From an uncultured Flavobacteriaceae bacterium (lineage in GTDB: Bacteria > Bacteroidota > Bacteroidia > Flavobacteriales > Flavobacteriaceae): DNA of 64,000 bases. Location: NCBI GenBank assembly GCA_905479475.1, contig CAJQMT010000018.1, positions 1 through 64,000 on the forward strand, written 5' to 3'. The notes beneath the pieces are model-generated. The model was not told the DNA's origin. It searched no databases and saw nothing but the letters and a program-made list of their open reading frames with translations. The translations under genes were made by a program, and so were the position numbers. Below, piece after piece: positions 55,972-64,000 of the stretch (positions are counted from its first letter, which is position 1; each line of letters starts with the position of its first letter).

Positions 55972-56553
55972 ATGTCAGTAAAAATTAGATTACAAAGAAA
56001 CGGGAAGAAAGGAAAACCATTTTACGCGATTGTTGCTGCAGATGCACGTTCGAAAAGAGATGGGAAATTCTTAGAAAAACTAGGAACTTACAACCCAAAC
56101 ACAAATCCTGCAACCATCGAGTTGAACTTGGAAAACACCGTAAAATGGTTGCAAAACGGAGCACAACCTACAGATACTGCAAAAAACATTTTGTCGTACA
56201 AAGGAGCCTTGTTGAAAAATCATTTGGAAATTGGAGTTCGCAAAGGAGCTATCACTGCAGAGCAAGCAGATGAAAAATTCAATGCATGGACTATTGAAAA
56301 AGAAGCTAGAATTCAAGCAAAGAAAGATGGCTTGTCTGCTGCCGAAGCGGAAGAAAAAGCAAAAGCTTTTGCTGCTGAACAAGCAATCAACCAAAAAAGA
56401 ATTGACGACGCACAAGCTGCTGAAGATGCTTTGAAAGCCGAGGCTGCTGCGGCTGAAGAAAAAGCTGCTAGTGAAGCCGCTGCGAACGAAGAAGCTGCAT
56501 CCACTGAAGCTGAAGAAACTACAGAAGCGACAGAAGAAAAAGCTGCAGAGTAA
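55972..56553 (+). CDS. rpsP: 30S ribosomal protein S16 with long C-terminal extension
   Basis: S16 is an assembly protein of the small ribosomal subunit. The first 80 residues are the normal domain (VKIRLQRNGKKGKPFYAIVAADARSKRDGKFLEKLGTYNP, WLQNGAQPTDTA). E. coli S16 has 82 residues; here the chain reaches 193. The extra part is a charged helix (ITAEQADEKFNAWTIEKEARIQAKKDG) followed by a low-complexity tail of Ala and Glu, plus a few Thr and Ser. Long S16 tails occur in this phylum; their purpose is not known to me. First gene of rpsP-rimM-trmN6. Confidence 0.95.
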   Translation: MSVKIRLQRNGKKGKPFYAIVAADARSKRDGKFLEKLGTYNPNTNPATIELNLENTVKWLQNGAQPTDTAKNILSYKGALLKNHLEIGVRKGAITAEQADEKFNAWTIEKEARIQAKKDGLSAAEAEEKAKAFAAEQAINQKRIDDAQAAEDALKAEAAAAEEKAASEAAANEEAASTEAEETTEATEEKAAE

Positions 56554-56568
56554 TTCTTTTCAAACGAT

Positions 56569-57093
56569 ATGCGTAAAGAAGATTGCTTTTATTTAGGTAA
56601 AATCGTTAGAAAACATAGTTTTAAGGGAGAAGTTGTGATCAAGCTTGACACAGATGAACCCGAACTTTATCAAGAAATGGAATCTGTTTTTGTCAATTTA
56701 GGCAACAACTTGATTCCATTTTTTATCAAAGAATCTTTGCTCCAAAAAGGAAATCAATTACGAGTTCAATTCGAAGGAATTAAGAATGAGGAAGATACTG
56801 AATCCATTTTAAAGGCCGGTATTTATTTGCCTCTTACGCTTCTTCCAAAACTGACTGGAAATCAATTTTATTACCATGAAATTATTGGTTTTGCAGTAAT
56901 CGACCAAATCCATGGAAATATTGGAAATATTACTGGTGTAAACGACACCACTGCACAAGCCCTTTTTGAAGTTGAAAAAGAAGGAAGGCAAATACTTGTG
57001 CCTATGATTGACCAATTTATACTTCTAGTAGATCGCAAAAACAAAGAGCTACACCTCAAAACTCCTCAAGGATTGATTGAAATGTACCTCTAA
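56569..57093 (+). CDS. rimM: 16S rRNA processing protein RimM
   Basis: A 174-residue assembly factor for the 30S head that binds S19. N-terminal RimM beta barrel: CFYLGKIVRKHSFKGEVVIKLDTDEP. C-terminal PRC-barrel: FYYHEIIGFAVIDQIHGNIGNITGV, then QILVPMIDQFILLVD. It begins 15 bp after rpsP, the usual neighbour order in bacteria. Confidence 0.95.
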   Translation: MRKEDCFYLGKIVRKHSFKGEVVIKLDTDEPELYQEMESVFVNLGNNLIPFFIKESLLQKGNQLRVQFEGIKNEEDTESILKAGIYLPLTLLPKLTGNQFYYHEIIGFAVIDQIHGNIGNITGVNDTTAQALFEVEKEGRQILVPMIDQFILLVDRKNKELHLKTPQGLIEMYL

Positions 57094-57139
57094 AATTCAA
57101 AAAAAGAGACTTCCTTAAATCCCCTCCTAAATTGCACCA

Positions 57140-57844
57140 ATGAGCAAGCCTTTTCAATTTAAAGAATTTTGTATTGAACAAGATCGATGTGCTATGAAAA
57201 TTGGAACAGACGGAGTACTGTTGGGAGCTTGGACAAAACCTAACGATGTTCTTTCAATTCTTGACATCGGTACAGGCACAGGTCTAATTGCACTCATGTT
57301 AGCTCAAAAATCCCAATCCGAGACCATCGACGCATTAGAAATTGATGAAGACGCCTACGAGCAAGCGGTTGGAAATTTTGAACAAAGTCCCTGGGCAGAT
57401 CGTTTGTTTTGTTACCATGCCTCTCTCTTAGAATTTGCGAAAGAAATTGATGAGCAGTACGACTTGATTGTATCCAACCCGCCCTTTTATGCAGAGAATT
57501 ATCCTTCAACAGACCCAAAGCGAAACAAAGCACGTTTCGCAGCTTCGTTGCCGTTTGAACATCTTTTCGCATGTGTTGCCAAACTACTCTCTCCTGAAGG
57601 ACATTTTAACATGATCGCTCCTTTCAAAGAGGAAGAAAACTTGTTGCAAACTGCAAAAAATCACAAATTACACCCCACGCAAATCTGCAGAGTGAGAGGA
57701 AATCCAGACAGCGCCATAAAAAGAAGTCTATTCAAATTTTCATTCCAAAAAACAGAAGTTCTATATGAAAACTTAACACTCGAAATAGAACGTCACAAAC
57801 GCACAACCGCATACGACAAACTCGTCCAGGATTTTTACCTGTAG
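57140..57844 (+). CDS. trmN6: tRNA1(Val) adenine-37 N6-methyltransferase TrmN6 (YfiC)
   Basis: A 234-residue SAM methyltransferase. It starts with FQFKEFCIEQDRCAMKIGTDGVLLGAWT, a marker of the TrmN6/YfiC family, has the SAM loop ILDIGTGTGLIALMLAQ, an acidic ribose binder in IDALEIDEDAYEQA, and the amino-methyltransferase motif IVSNPPFY. The last part (VRGNPDSAIKRSLFKFSF) agrees. It would methylate A37 of tRNA(Val). It follows rimM by 46 bp and ends the run. Confidence 0.92.
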   Translation: MSKPFQFKEFCIEQDRCAMKIGTDGVLLGAWTKPNDVLSILDIGTGTGLIALMLAQKSQSETIDALEIDEDAYEQAVGNFEQSPWADRLFCYHASLLEFAKEIDEQYDLIVSNPPFYAENYPSTDPKRNKARFAASLPFEHLFACVAKLLSPEGHFNMIAPFKEEENLLQTAKNHKLHPTQICRVRGNPDSAIKRSLFKFSFQKTEVLYENLTLEIERHKRTTAYDKLVQDFYL

Positions 57845-58165
57845 ACTCGCAAAGTGTGGACAAATTAGATTGCTCCATCTAGATCCCGAAATAAATTCGG
57901 AAAGACAGGACTCGAATCAAAATGGCAATTCAGTATTCTTGTACTAAACTTGTTTCAGCAAACACCGTAAAATTTTATAAAAAACTCCCCAAGAATTAGC
58001 ATCTCCTCTTTTGAATTGATAAATTTACAGTACGAATTACTCTTGAGATATTGAAATCAATAACATTTGTGTTGCTTTGCTTAAAAAACGAAGCACTAAC
58101 TACTTCAATTCTTTTTTGAAAACCAAAAATATCGAGATTCATTCCCTAATTTAGAGCTCTAAAAA
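57845..58165. other. Gap between trmN6 and hemW
   Basis: 321 bases with no convincing ORF. One short hairpin (CCGAA/TTCGG near 57885-57900) lacks a T run. I see no clear consensus promoter for hemW. Confidence 0.5.
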
Positions 58166-59290
58166 ATGCCTGGAATCTACCTTCACATCCCCTTTTGCAA
58201 ACAAGCCTGTCATTATTGTGATTTTCATTTTTCAACATCTCTAAAAAACAAAAAGCCTTTATTAAAAGCACTCCACAATGAACTCCTCCTACGTTCTCAG
58301 GAATTGGAAAAACAAGAAGTCAACACTATTTATTTTGGGGGAGGAACACCAAGTTTGCTCACTGCAGAAGAAATCAGCTCACTACTTATAAGCATGGAAC
58401 AACATTATAGTATTGCTAAAAACGCTGAGATTACATTAGAGGCAAACCCAGATGATTTGTCTGAAGAAAAAATCATTGAACTTTCTAAGACATCTGTCAA
58501 TCGTTTGAGTATCGGTATTCAATCCTTTTTTGACGAAGACTTACAAATGATGAATCGCGCCCATAGCGCTAAAGAAGCCGAAAGTTGTTTGTCTATTGCA
58601 AAGCACTATTTCAAAAACATCACCATCGATTTGATCTATGGAATCCCTGGACTCTCTGCCAAGCGCTGGAAAGAGAACTTACAAAAAACTTTTAACTACG
58701 GCATTCCGCACATTTCAAGCTATGCTTTGACTGTAGAGGAAAAGACAGCATTGGCAAGTTTCATAAAAAACAAAAAATACCCCGAATTGGATGAGAATTT
58801 GGCTTTGGAGCATTTTCAAATATTGATTTCCGAAACGCAAAAAAAAGGTTTCGTTCAATATGAAATTTCAAACTTTGGACAGCCCAACTATTTTTCGAAA
58901 CATAACAGCTCTTATTGGGAAGGAGAACCCTATATCGGAGTTGGGCCTTCAGCACATTCTTTCCATGGCAATCAACGCTCATGGAATATTTCAAACAATG
59001 CAAAATACATTCAAAAACTACAACAAAACAAATTGGCATTGACTTATGAAAAGTTAACAAAAAAAGATCGATACAACGAGTACATCATGACAGGCTTGAG
59101 AACTATCTATGGCATCTCCTTAGAGAAAGTTACTCGTGATTTTGGAGAAGACTATCACAAACACCTCTCAAATGAAGCAGTTCCTTTTTTAGATGACAAA
59201 ACACTGACATGGGAGAAAGACTTTCTTAAAGTAACTTCTAAAGGAAAATTTTTAACCGATGGAATTGCTGCTTCTTTGTTTTTTATCTGA
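58166..59290 (+). CDS. hemW: Radical SAM heme chaperone HemW
   Basis: A 374-residue radical-SAM protein of the HemW (formerly HemN-like) group, a heme-binding chaperone. The iron-sulfur motif C-x3-C-x2-C is CKQACHYCDFHF near residue 11, followed by IYFGGGTPSLL (SAM contact), LEANPDDL, RLSIGIQSFFDEDLQMMNRAH and DLIYGIPGL. The C-terminal part GPSAHSFHG..YIMTGLRTIYGI and a HemN-C-like domain complete it. True oxygen-independent coproporphyrinogen oxidase is longer and usually has a fourth N-terminal cysteine, so HemW is preferred. Confidence 0.92.
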   Translation: MPGIYLHIPFCKQACHYCDFHFSTSLKNKKPLLKALHNELLLRSQELEKQEVNTIYFGGGTPSLLTAEEISSLLISMEQHYSIAKNAEITLEANPDDLSEEKIIELSKTSVNRLSIGIQSFFDEDLQMMNRAHSAKEAESCLSIAKHYFKNITIDLIYGIPGLSAKRWKENLQKTFNYGIPHISSYALTVEEKTALASFIKNKKYPELDENLALEHFQILISETQKKGFVQYEISNFGQPNYFSKHNSSYWEGEPYIGVGPSAHSFHGNQRSWNISNNAKYIQKLQQNKLALTYEKLTKKDRYNEYIMTGLRTIYGISLEKVTRDFGEDYHKHLSNEAVPFLDDKTLTWEKDFLKVTSKGKFLTDGIAASLFFI

Positions 59291-59485
59291 ACAAATTGTG
59301 TATCTCCCATAAAAATAACAGCCACATGTCAATTCGACAGCAACAAGCCTTCGGGAATGAGGCACAATAATTCTTTCGATTCTTTCCAGATGACACCTGT
59401 TACATCTAACAACCCCATGTTTTTAGTTACAGTCAAGGTTACTTAGAGAAGAATAATTACCTTTATCGCTTCAAAAACAACCACA

Positions 59486-59869
59486 TTGAATAAAATCCTC
59501 GCTTTTGTCTCTATAGTAGGGGCTATTGGAATTGCCTTGGGTGCTTTCGGAGCGCATGCATTGAAAGAAATTCTTACACCCGGACGCATGCAGAGTTTTG
59601 AAACGGCTGTGCGCTATCAACTCTTCCATGTTCTTATTATACTTGTTATTGGCTGTTCTGCTTATTTTTCCGAAAAAGCAAAAAAAACAATCGCATGGAT
59701 TTTTATTATTGGAATTTTATTCTTTTCAGGATCTATCTATGTCATTACCCTAGAATGGGTTCCTATAAAATACACCTGGTTTTTAACACCTCTTGGAGGG
59801 CTCTTTTTAATTGTAGGCTGGCTAAAGTCAGCATCTCAAATTTTCAAAACATCCAAACTTCGTAATTAA
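59486..59869 (+). CDS. DUF423 family membrane protein
   Basis: A 127-residue integral membrane protein with four helices and the family motif GAFGAHALKE near residue 21, followed by ETAVRYQLFHVLIIL, and GSIYVITLEWVPIKYTWFLTPLGG in the last third. It starts at a TTG at 59486; a promoter-like TACCTTTA lies shortly before. The function of the family is unknown. Confidence 0.87.
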   Translation: MNKILAFVSIVGAIGIALGAFGAHALKEILTPGRMQSFETAVRYQLFHVLIILVIGCSAYFSEKAKKTIAWIFIIGILFFSGSIYVITLEWVPIKYTWFLTPLGGLFLIVGWLKSASQIFKTSKLRN

Positions 59870-59917
59870 AAGAAAAGAGAAAACACACGTGAAATTCAAT
59901 GCAACAGTTCGAGTAGC

Positions 59918-60106
59918 TCAATGAATTAAAATGCGCAAAACGACAAATACAAAAATGACAATTACACAAACCACCCCAACTTTAAAAGCACCATTTTTAT
60001 AGTGTATTTGGTGCAATTTGAAATCTTTTCGATAACTCCAAAACATAAGAAGAATAAAAGCTATCACAAAAAAAGCGGCAAAAACTAACTGACCTTGACT
60101 AAACAT
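59918..60106 (-). CDS. Small two-helix membrane protein
   Basis: A 62-residue protein with two hydrophobic segments (LVFAAFFVIAFILLMFW, VGVVCVIVIFVFVVLRIL) joined by a charged loop (SYRKDFKLHQIHYKNGA). This pattern recurs in flavobacterial genomes as an uncharacterised small protein, from memory. The promoter element TATTTTTG (60130-60123) lies about 20 bases upstream, which supports a real gene. Function unknown. Confidence 0.75.
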   Translation of the reverse strand: MFSQGQLVFAAFFVIAFILLMFWSYRKDFKLHQIHYKNGAFKVGVVCVIVIFVFVVLRILIH

Positions 60107-60122
60107 AATTTTGTATTTTTAA

Positions 60123-60130
60123 CAAAAATA
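60123..60130 (-). promoter_or_regulatory. Promoter -7 element of the small membrane protein gene
   Basis: TATTTTTG on the minus strand, 17 bases before the ATG at 60106. Confidence 0.5.
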
Positions 60131-60227
60131 AACAAAAGACAGCGGACCACGCCATTTCAAATTTAAAATGACCGATTCTTTGCTTTTTTTACTTTTTTAA
60201 TCAATCCTTAAAAAAACACCGTCCCGA

Positions 60228-60614
60228 ATGAAAAACAAAATCAAAGCTGTCCAACAATTTCATGAATCATTCAAGTTAGGCATCCATCAATCACCGATAG
60301 CAAATTTAGGAAAGGCAAAAAATAACTTGCGTTTTAACCTCATGGCGGAAGAGAATGAAGAATATTTAGAAGCGGCCAACGACAATGATTTGGTAGAAGT
60401 AGCAGATGCACTGGGAGACATGCTTTACATATTGTGTGGAACCATTCTAGAACACGGAATGCAACATAAAATCGAAGAGGTTTTTGATGAAATTCAACGA
60501 AGCAATATGAGTAAATTGGGTGCAGACGGAAATCCTATTTACCGAGAAGATGGAAAAGTATTAAAGGGCCCTTCTTATTTCAAACCAGACATCAAAAAAA
60601 TTCTTTCAAAGTAA
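60228..60614 (+). CDS. MazG/PRA-PH-like nucleotide pyrophosphohydrolase
   Basis: A 128-residue all-helical protein of the MazG-like nucleoside triphosphate pyrophosphohydrolase group. The metal-binding pattern is EENEEYLEA followed by LVEVADALGDMLYILCG (E-x-x-E and E-x-x-D arrangement), with SNMSKLGADGNPIYREDGKVLKGPSYFKPD after it. It probably hydrolyses a nucleotide to a monophosphate plus pyrophosphate, perhaps in pool cleaning. The substrate is unknown. No partner gene adjacent. Confidence 0.82.
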   Translation: MKNKIKAVQQFHESFKLGIHQSPIANLGKAKNNLRFNLMAEENEEYLEAANDNDLVEVADALGDMLYILCGTILEHGMQHKIEEVFDEIQRSNMSKLGADGNPIYREDGKVLKGPSYFKPDIKKILSK

Positions 60615-60737
60615 TTTTCAAAGAAATCGCATCCTATCTTTTTTTGAAACAAATGTTTTCAATGACCTACAGAAAAAACTTAAACATTGATAGGAGCTTA
60701 TGCAACAATTGTTACTCAAAACTTGAAAAGAGTGAAT

Positions 60738-60745
60738 TATTTTTG
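60738..60745 (+). promoter_or_regulatory. Promoter -7 element of the DUF983 gene
   Basis: TATTTTTG followed by C, 16 bases before the ATG at 60762. -33 element unclear. Confidence 0.5.
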
Positions 60746-60761
60746 CGATAAATAAAAAGGT

Positions 60762-61148
60762 ATGTGTCTCACAAAAGGATCCAAGTTTTATAGCATCATA
60801 AATTTCAAATGCCCCCAATGCCACGAAGGAGATTTTTTCCTACATAAGAAAAATTGGAAATTGTCAAAAATTACAGCGTTGCACTCGAATTGTTCAAACT
60901 GCAATTTAAAATACATGTTAGAACCCTCTTTTTATTATGGGGCTATGTATGTTGCTTATGCGCTGACTGTTGGAATAGCCATTACAGTATTTCTCATCAG
61001 CAATTTGATCTTCGCCCTCGAACTCTGGGAATCTTTCATCGCTATTATCGTTGTGCTGATACTAGGCGGACCTATCAACCTGAAAATTTCCAGAATCATT
61101 TGGATCAATATTTTTGTTAAATTTGATAAAAAACACCTCAAAAAATAG
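60762..61148 (+). CDS. DUF983 family membrane protein
   Basis: A 128-residue protein with an N-terminal zinc-ribbon-like pair (CPQCHEGDFF, CSNCNLKYMLEPSFYYGAMY) and two transmembrane helices (AYALTVGIAITVFLISNLIF, FIAIIVVLILGGPINL). The PSFYYGAMYVAYAL segment is typical of DUF983. The function is unknown. Its 3' end overlaps the convergent FAD oxidoreductase gene by 11 bp. Confidence 0.85.
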   Translation: MCLTKGSKFYSIINFKCPQCHEGDFFLHKKNWKLSKITALHSNCSNCNLKYMLEPSFYYGAMYVAYALTVGIAITVFLISNLIFALELWESFIAIIVVLILGGPINLKISRIIWINIFVKFDKKHLKK

Positions 61149-62193
61149 AAGCTTTTTGAAACCTTATTATATCGCATTCCGGATCTAACAAGTCATTACT
61201 TTCTATATGATGGTACAATTCTTTAGCTATTTTTGGGGCAATCATTACACCTCTTGTCCCCAAACCATTCAAAATAGCCAATTGCGAATAATCAGGATGC
61301 AGTCCCACCAACGGCCTTCTATCTTTTACAGTAGGGCGAATACCTGCAGCATGATCGATAATTTCATAAGGAACTTTGACAAAACTTTCTAATTTTTCTA
61401 TCAGTTCCTTTTTTCCTTCTTCCGTTGGCAAAGATGTTTTGTCTTTCCAATTGAACGTCGCACCTACTTTATAACAATGTTCCCCAAGCGGCAACACAAA
61501 AACTGCCGATTTTATCAAAAAATCAACGTTTAAATCAGGTGCATAAATAGTCACAATTTCCCCTTTTGCTTCTCTCATTGGTAGCCCACTAAAAAACGGG
61601 TTTTTATGCATACCATATCCTTCACAAAAAATAATTTTTTTGGCTTTGATTCCTCGATAAGACACTGTATCCTCGAGAAAATCAATATCTTCATAAACAA
61701 AAGTTTCAAACAAAATTCTCTGTTCAGTGATCAAATAATTCTTGTAATCTTCTAACAGTGCTTTGACAGCAATACGACCTGTTTTTTTTACCTTTCCTAC
61801 TCCAAAATCTGAGATAAATCCGTGGTACTTTTTTGCGGTAATTTGATCGTCTAAATAATCTTTCAATAAGGGTTTCTCTGAAGCTACATACCAATTGTTC
61901 TGTTCTTCAATAGAAGTGAAAATTCGAGCTGTTTCAAATTTATAGTCATAAGTAGATTGAAATTTATTTTCTAATATTTCATAGAATGGCATAGCTTCCT
62001 TTAACTGACGATCTCCTTGCCAAACCGCCGTAAATCTCTTCAAAACAATTGGATTGTACACACCCCCTGCTACGTTTGAAGATGTTTGAGAGGTATCTTC
62101 AAAAACAACAAATGATTTGTGATGTTCTTCTAAAGTTTTCACAAAGGCCATCCCTGCCAAACCAAATCCAACGACAATATAATCTACTTCCAT
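61138..62193 (-). CDS. FAD-dependent oxidoreductase (DAO/glycine oxidase-like)
   Basis: A 351-residue flavoprotein. The N-terminus DYIVVGFGLAGMAFVKTLEEH is the FAD-binding GxGxxG fold with an acidic ribose binder (VVFED). The C-terminus PLVGLHPDYSQLAILNGLGTRGVMIAPKIAKEL matches the end of the DAO family, and AGIRPTVKDRRP precedes it as in amino-acid oxidases. A preceding IFCEGYGMHKNPFF and AKGEIVTIYAP fit the central FAD part. It may oxidise an amine or amino acid; the substrate is not evident. The promoter -7 element ends only 4 bases before the ATG, which suggests a leaderless mRNA. Confidence 0.85.
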   Translation of the reverse strand: MEVDYIVVGFGLAGMAFVKTLEEHHKSFVVFEDTSQTSSNVAGGVYNPIVLKRFTAVWQGDRQLKEAMPFYEILENKFQSTYDYKFETARIFTSIEEQNNWYVASEKPLLKDYLDDQITAKKYHGFISDFGVGKVKKTGRIAVKALLEDYKNYLITEQRILFETFVYEDIDFLEDTVSYRGIKAKKIIFCEGYGMHKNPFFSGLPMREAKGEIVTIYAPDLNVDFLIKSAVFVLPLGEHCYKVGATFNWKDKTSLPTEEGKKELIEKLESFVKVPYEIIDHAAGIRPTVKDRRPLVGLHPDYSQLAILNGLGTRGVMIAPKIAKELYHHIESNDLLDPECDIIRFQKASIF

Positions 62194-62197
62194 GCTG

Positions 62198-62205
62198 CAA
62201 AGGTA
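62198..62205 (-). promoter_or_regulatory. FAD oxidoreductase promoter -7 element
   Basis: TACCTTTG followed by C on the minus strand, immediately upstream of the ATG at 62193; TTTTC lies 20 bases further up. Confidence 0.6.
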
Positions 62206-62246
62206 CTCTTATAATTTGTTTGTACGAAAAGCATGCAGTGTACTGT

Positions 62247-62283
62247 AAAAAAAAGACCTCAATTGCAATTGAGGTCTTTTTTT
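62247..62283 (-). terminator. gldN terminator
   Basis: A perfect inverted repeat, AAAAAAAGACCTCAATT against AATTGAGGTCTTTTTTT, about 20 bases after gldN. The flanking A and T runs could make it work on both strands. Confidence 0.92.
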
Positions 62284-62303
62284 ATTTTGACTTGTGAGTC
62301 CGA

Positions 62304-63215
62304 TTAATAATTCCACATGTCTATTTCCTTATCCCGAATATTTTCTTTGATACGCTCAGATTCAAGAACCTGTAAAAAAGAATTTCCGCGAATATAATCT
62401 GCCACACTTCTATTTCCATACAAATTTTCTTCCCGAAGAATGATTGAAGAAAATCTACGCGCATTTAGTATTTTATCAAAAGAAATCGGAGAACGATTAT
62501 TTTTTTCATTGAAAGCAGTTCCTTTGTGCAATACCTTTCTTGCGCTTGGGTAGTACACCCAAAATAAAGGCAAGCTTTCTTCCATTTGCAAGTCCTCTCT
62601 TCCCAATACTTGCACATCGGGAGCCATAGGTGCCAAAGCTAATATACGATAACGCATGTCCCCTTGTCTTTTATCAAAATACCAAATTCCTTTGATACGA
62701 TAACCATCAATGTCTTCTGACTTGATAGAGACTTCATCCACATAATCTTTGATATTTGTTTGACCTTCATTCAACAACTCGTAAGCGTAATCAGAAGTAT
62801 CAATTCGTGTTAACTTTTGGTTGATTTCATTAAGTGTCAATTTAGACCTAAAAAAAGAATCGTCATACACCTCCTTAATTTCTCCCGATTTCACGCCCTT
62901 CAACAAAGTGTAAAACAACGATTTTCTAGAACTTTCTATATACGTAGAATCAATTGGATAATACAAGGGCAAATTGATTCTTTCATTCAAATCAATATGC
63001 TCCCAAACCACTTTTGACCACAAAATATCACGATCGTCAACATAGCCATACGACAAAGGCTGTTCATTATTTGCCTCTTTCAAATGCTCAGGCACCTTGC
63101 CAATATCTTCAGGTGTTTGTGCGTTTAGTAAATTATAATCTGATTGAGAAAATATTGTGTTGGCACAAAGTAACAAAACTCCGACTAACACTAATACATA
63201 CTTTTTGATATTCAT
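62304..63215 (-). CDS. gldN: Gliding motility / type IX secretion protein GldN
   Basis: A 303-residue exported protein, a part of the ring of the type IX secretion system that interacts with GldK and supports gliding and protein export. Signal peptide MNIKKYVLVLVGVLLLCANTIFSQ. Markers: VDDRDILWSKVVWEHIDLNERINLPLYYP, SLFYTLLKGVKSGEIKEVYDDSFF, YRIKGIWYFDKRQGDMRYRILALAP and the C-terminal ILREENLYGNRSVADYIRGNSFLQVLESERIK. It is the last gene of the gldKLMN cluster here, 19 bp after gldM, with a strong terminator after it. Confidence 0.94.
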   Translation of the reverse strand: MNIKKYVLVLVGVLLLCANTIFSQSDYNLLNAQTPEDIGKVPEHLKEANNEQPLSYGYVDDRDILWSKVVWEHIDLNERINLPLYYPIDSTYIESSRKSLFYTLLKGVKSGEIKEVYDDSFFRSKLTLNEINQKLTRIDTSDYAYELLNEGQTNIKDYVDEVSIKSEDIDGYRIKGIWYFDKRQGDMRYRILALAPMAPDVQVLGREDLQMEESLPLFWVYYPSARKVLHKGTAFNEKNNRSPISFDKILNARRFSSIILREENLYGNRSVADYIRGNSFLQVLESERIKENIRDKEIDMWNY

Positions 63216-63234
63216 TCTTGCTTGTATTTTGTTT

Positions 63235-64000
63235 TTAATTGGTCAATTCGATACTCAAAGGCAATACTCTCTTCAGTCGATAGGATGAGTTCCCTACAAT
63301 ATTTGCCTTTACATCAAAGATATTAATTACATCTCCTCGACGCGCTCTTTGTAGCGACTTTTTAGCCCTTACATCCAATCGTGTTCCTTTAACAATCACT
63401 GTTGACTGTCCTGGAACTTTGATTTTAAAGGAAGACACGTTCAATTTCAAATCGAAATCAAAATCCAGCAACTCTGCACCTACTTCCGACTTTGACAAAC
63501 TCGATTTTGGCATACGTATCACTCCTATTTGTTTTCGAATGGAGGCTGCTGGAGCAGGGATGTCTTTGATTCTAAATTTTACAGGAGGTGATTTTATCAA
63601 TTCTCCATCATTGGTACGTCCAGAAACATTGATGATCACTTCTTTTCCTTTTCCAGGAGACAAGATGTACTTCCCAACACCTTTTGCTTTTTTCAAACCT
63701 TTGGCTACTGCTTTGATATTGTTGTCAGAAATCCCTGGAATGGAAATGGTAATCGGATTTTCTACACCTCGATACACCACATTCATCTTGTCAGCAGACA
63801 CAACCGCAGAATTGGGCTTGTTGACAACCAAATAGGAAGATTTTACAGGAATTTTAACCTCTTCACCATCCTGCTTGAAAACAAATTCTCCAATCATATT
63901 ATTTTCTCCTACTTCCCCTGTCTTAAAAGTTACAACAGCCGCTCCTTTGGCATTCCTTTCTGTATAATTTTTTCCATTGATCGTCAATCGTTCTGGCTTC
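63235..64000 (-). CDS. gldM: Gliding motility protein GldM, C-terminal part (cut by window edge)
   Basis: The last 255 residues of GldM, the inner-membrane protein whose periplasmic part forms the rotary shaft of the type IX secretion motor with GldL. The frame is open through the right edge (KPERLTINGKNYTER.. at the edge), so any internal start is an artefact. The visible part is beta-rich (FKTGEVGENNMIGEFVFKQDG, SVVNKP-like YLVVNKPNSAVVSADKMNVVYRGVENPITISIPG, QIGVIRMPKSSLSKSEVGAELLDFDFDL), the GldM C-terminal domain pattern. It directly precedes gldN. Confidence 0.92.
   Translation of the reverse strand, partial: KPERLTINGKNYTERNAKGAAVVTFKTGEVGENNMIGEFVFKQDGEEVKIPVKSSYLVVNKPNSAVVSADKMNVVYRGVENPITISIPGISDNNIKAVAKGLKKAKGVGKYILSPGKGKEVIINVSGRTNDGELIKSPPVKFRIKDIPAPAASIRKQIGVIRMPKSSLSKSEVGAELLDFDFDLKLNVSSFKIKVPGQSTVIVKGTRLDVRAKKSLQRARRGDVINIFDVKANIVGNSSYRLKRVLPLSIELTN

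Overview
The window is a gene-dense, AT-rich chromosomal segment from a member of the Bacteroidota, almost certainly a Flavobacteriaceae-type bacterium. The support is gldM and gldN of the gliding/type IX secretion machinery at the right edge, a protein with a type IX (Por) C-terminal sorting domain, fused secDF, a DnaE with an N-terminal exonuclease domain, and repeated promoters of the Bacteroidota form TTTG-N18-20-TAnnTTTG a few bases upstream of genes that lack Shine-Dalgarno sequences. I see no phage, insertion sequence, CRISPR array or obvious island. Most of the window is ordinary core genome.

Layout. 1-4.1 kb: the start of a lipoprotein alkaline phosphatase (cut by the left edge), diverging from a three-gene overlapping cluster (glycosyltransferase, polysaccharide-deacetylase-like protein, glycosyltransferase). 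4.1-9.8 kb: ftsE, diverging from a large periplasmic TPR protein and an outer-membrane beta-barrel protein. 9.9-12.1 kb: a FUSC-family membrane protein. 12.2-19.2 kb: a complete trpEGDCFBA operon on the minus strand, preceded by a readable attenuator whose 16-residue leader peptide has three consecutive Trp codons. 19.2-24.3 kb: a GatB-AspS fusion, gatA and a small unknown gene, tightly coupled. 24.9-36.8 kb: gyrB, mdh, secDF, hpt, adk, obg, a TonB-C-terminal-like lipoprotein, a DUF456 protein and lysS.

37-46.5 kb: an AsmA-family protein; a minus-strand group of an ABC-F ATPase, a D-cysteine desulfhydrase/ACC deaminase-like enzyme and a LysM glucosaminidase; a 5'-truncated gene remnant abutting tRNA-Leu(UAG); an M20 dipeptidase and a YjbR-family protein. 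46.5-54.5 kb: dnaE, then two adjacent decayed genes (a thioredoxin/TlpA-like protein and a type IX-sorted protein, both frameshifted), then an OmpA protein with thrombospondin type 3 calcium repeats. 54.9-64 kb: a LytTR regulator, rpsP-rimM-trmN6, hemW, several small conserved membrane proteins, a MazG-like pyrophosphohydrolase, an FAD-dependent oxidoreductase, and gldN/gldM running off the right edge.

The signals most worth attention are the trp attenuator (leader peptide, three mutually exclusive hairpins, terminator and promoter all legible), the GatB-AspS fusion with no recognisable gatC beside it, and the cluster of broken genes around 44.4 kb and 51-53 kb. I did not find a clearly new multi-gene system.
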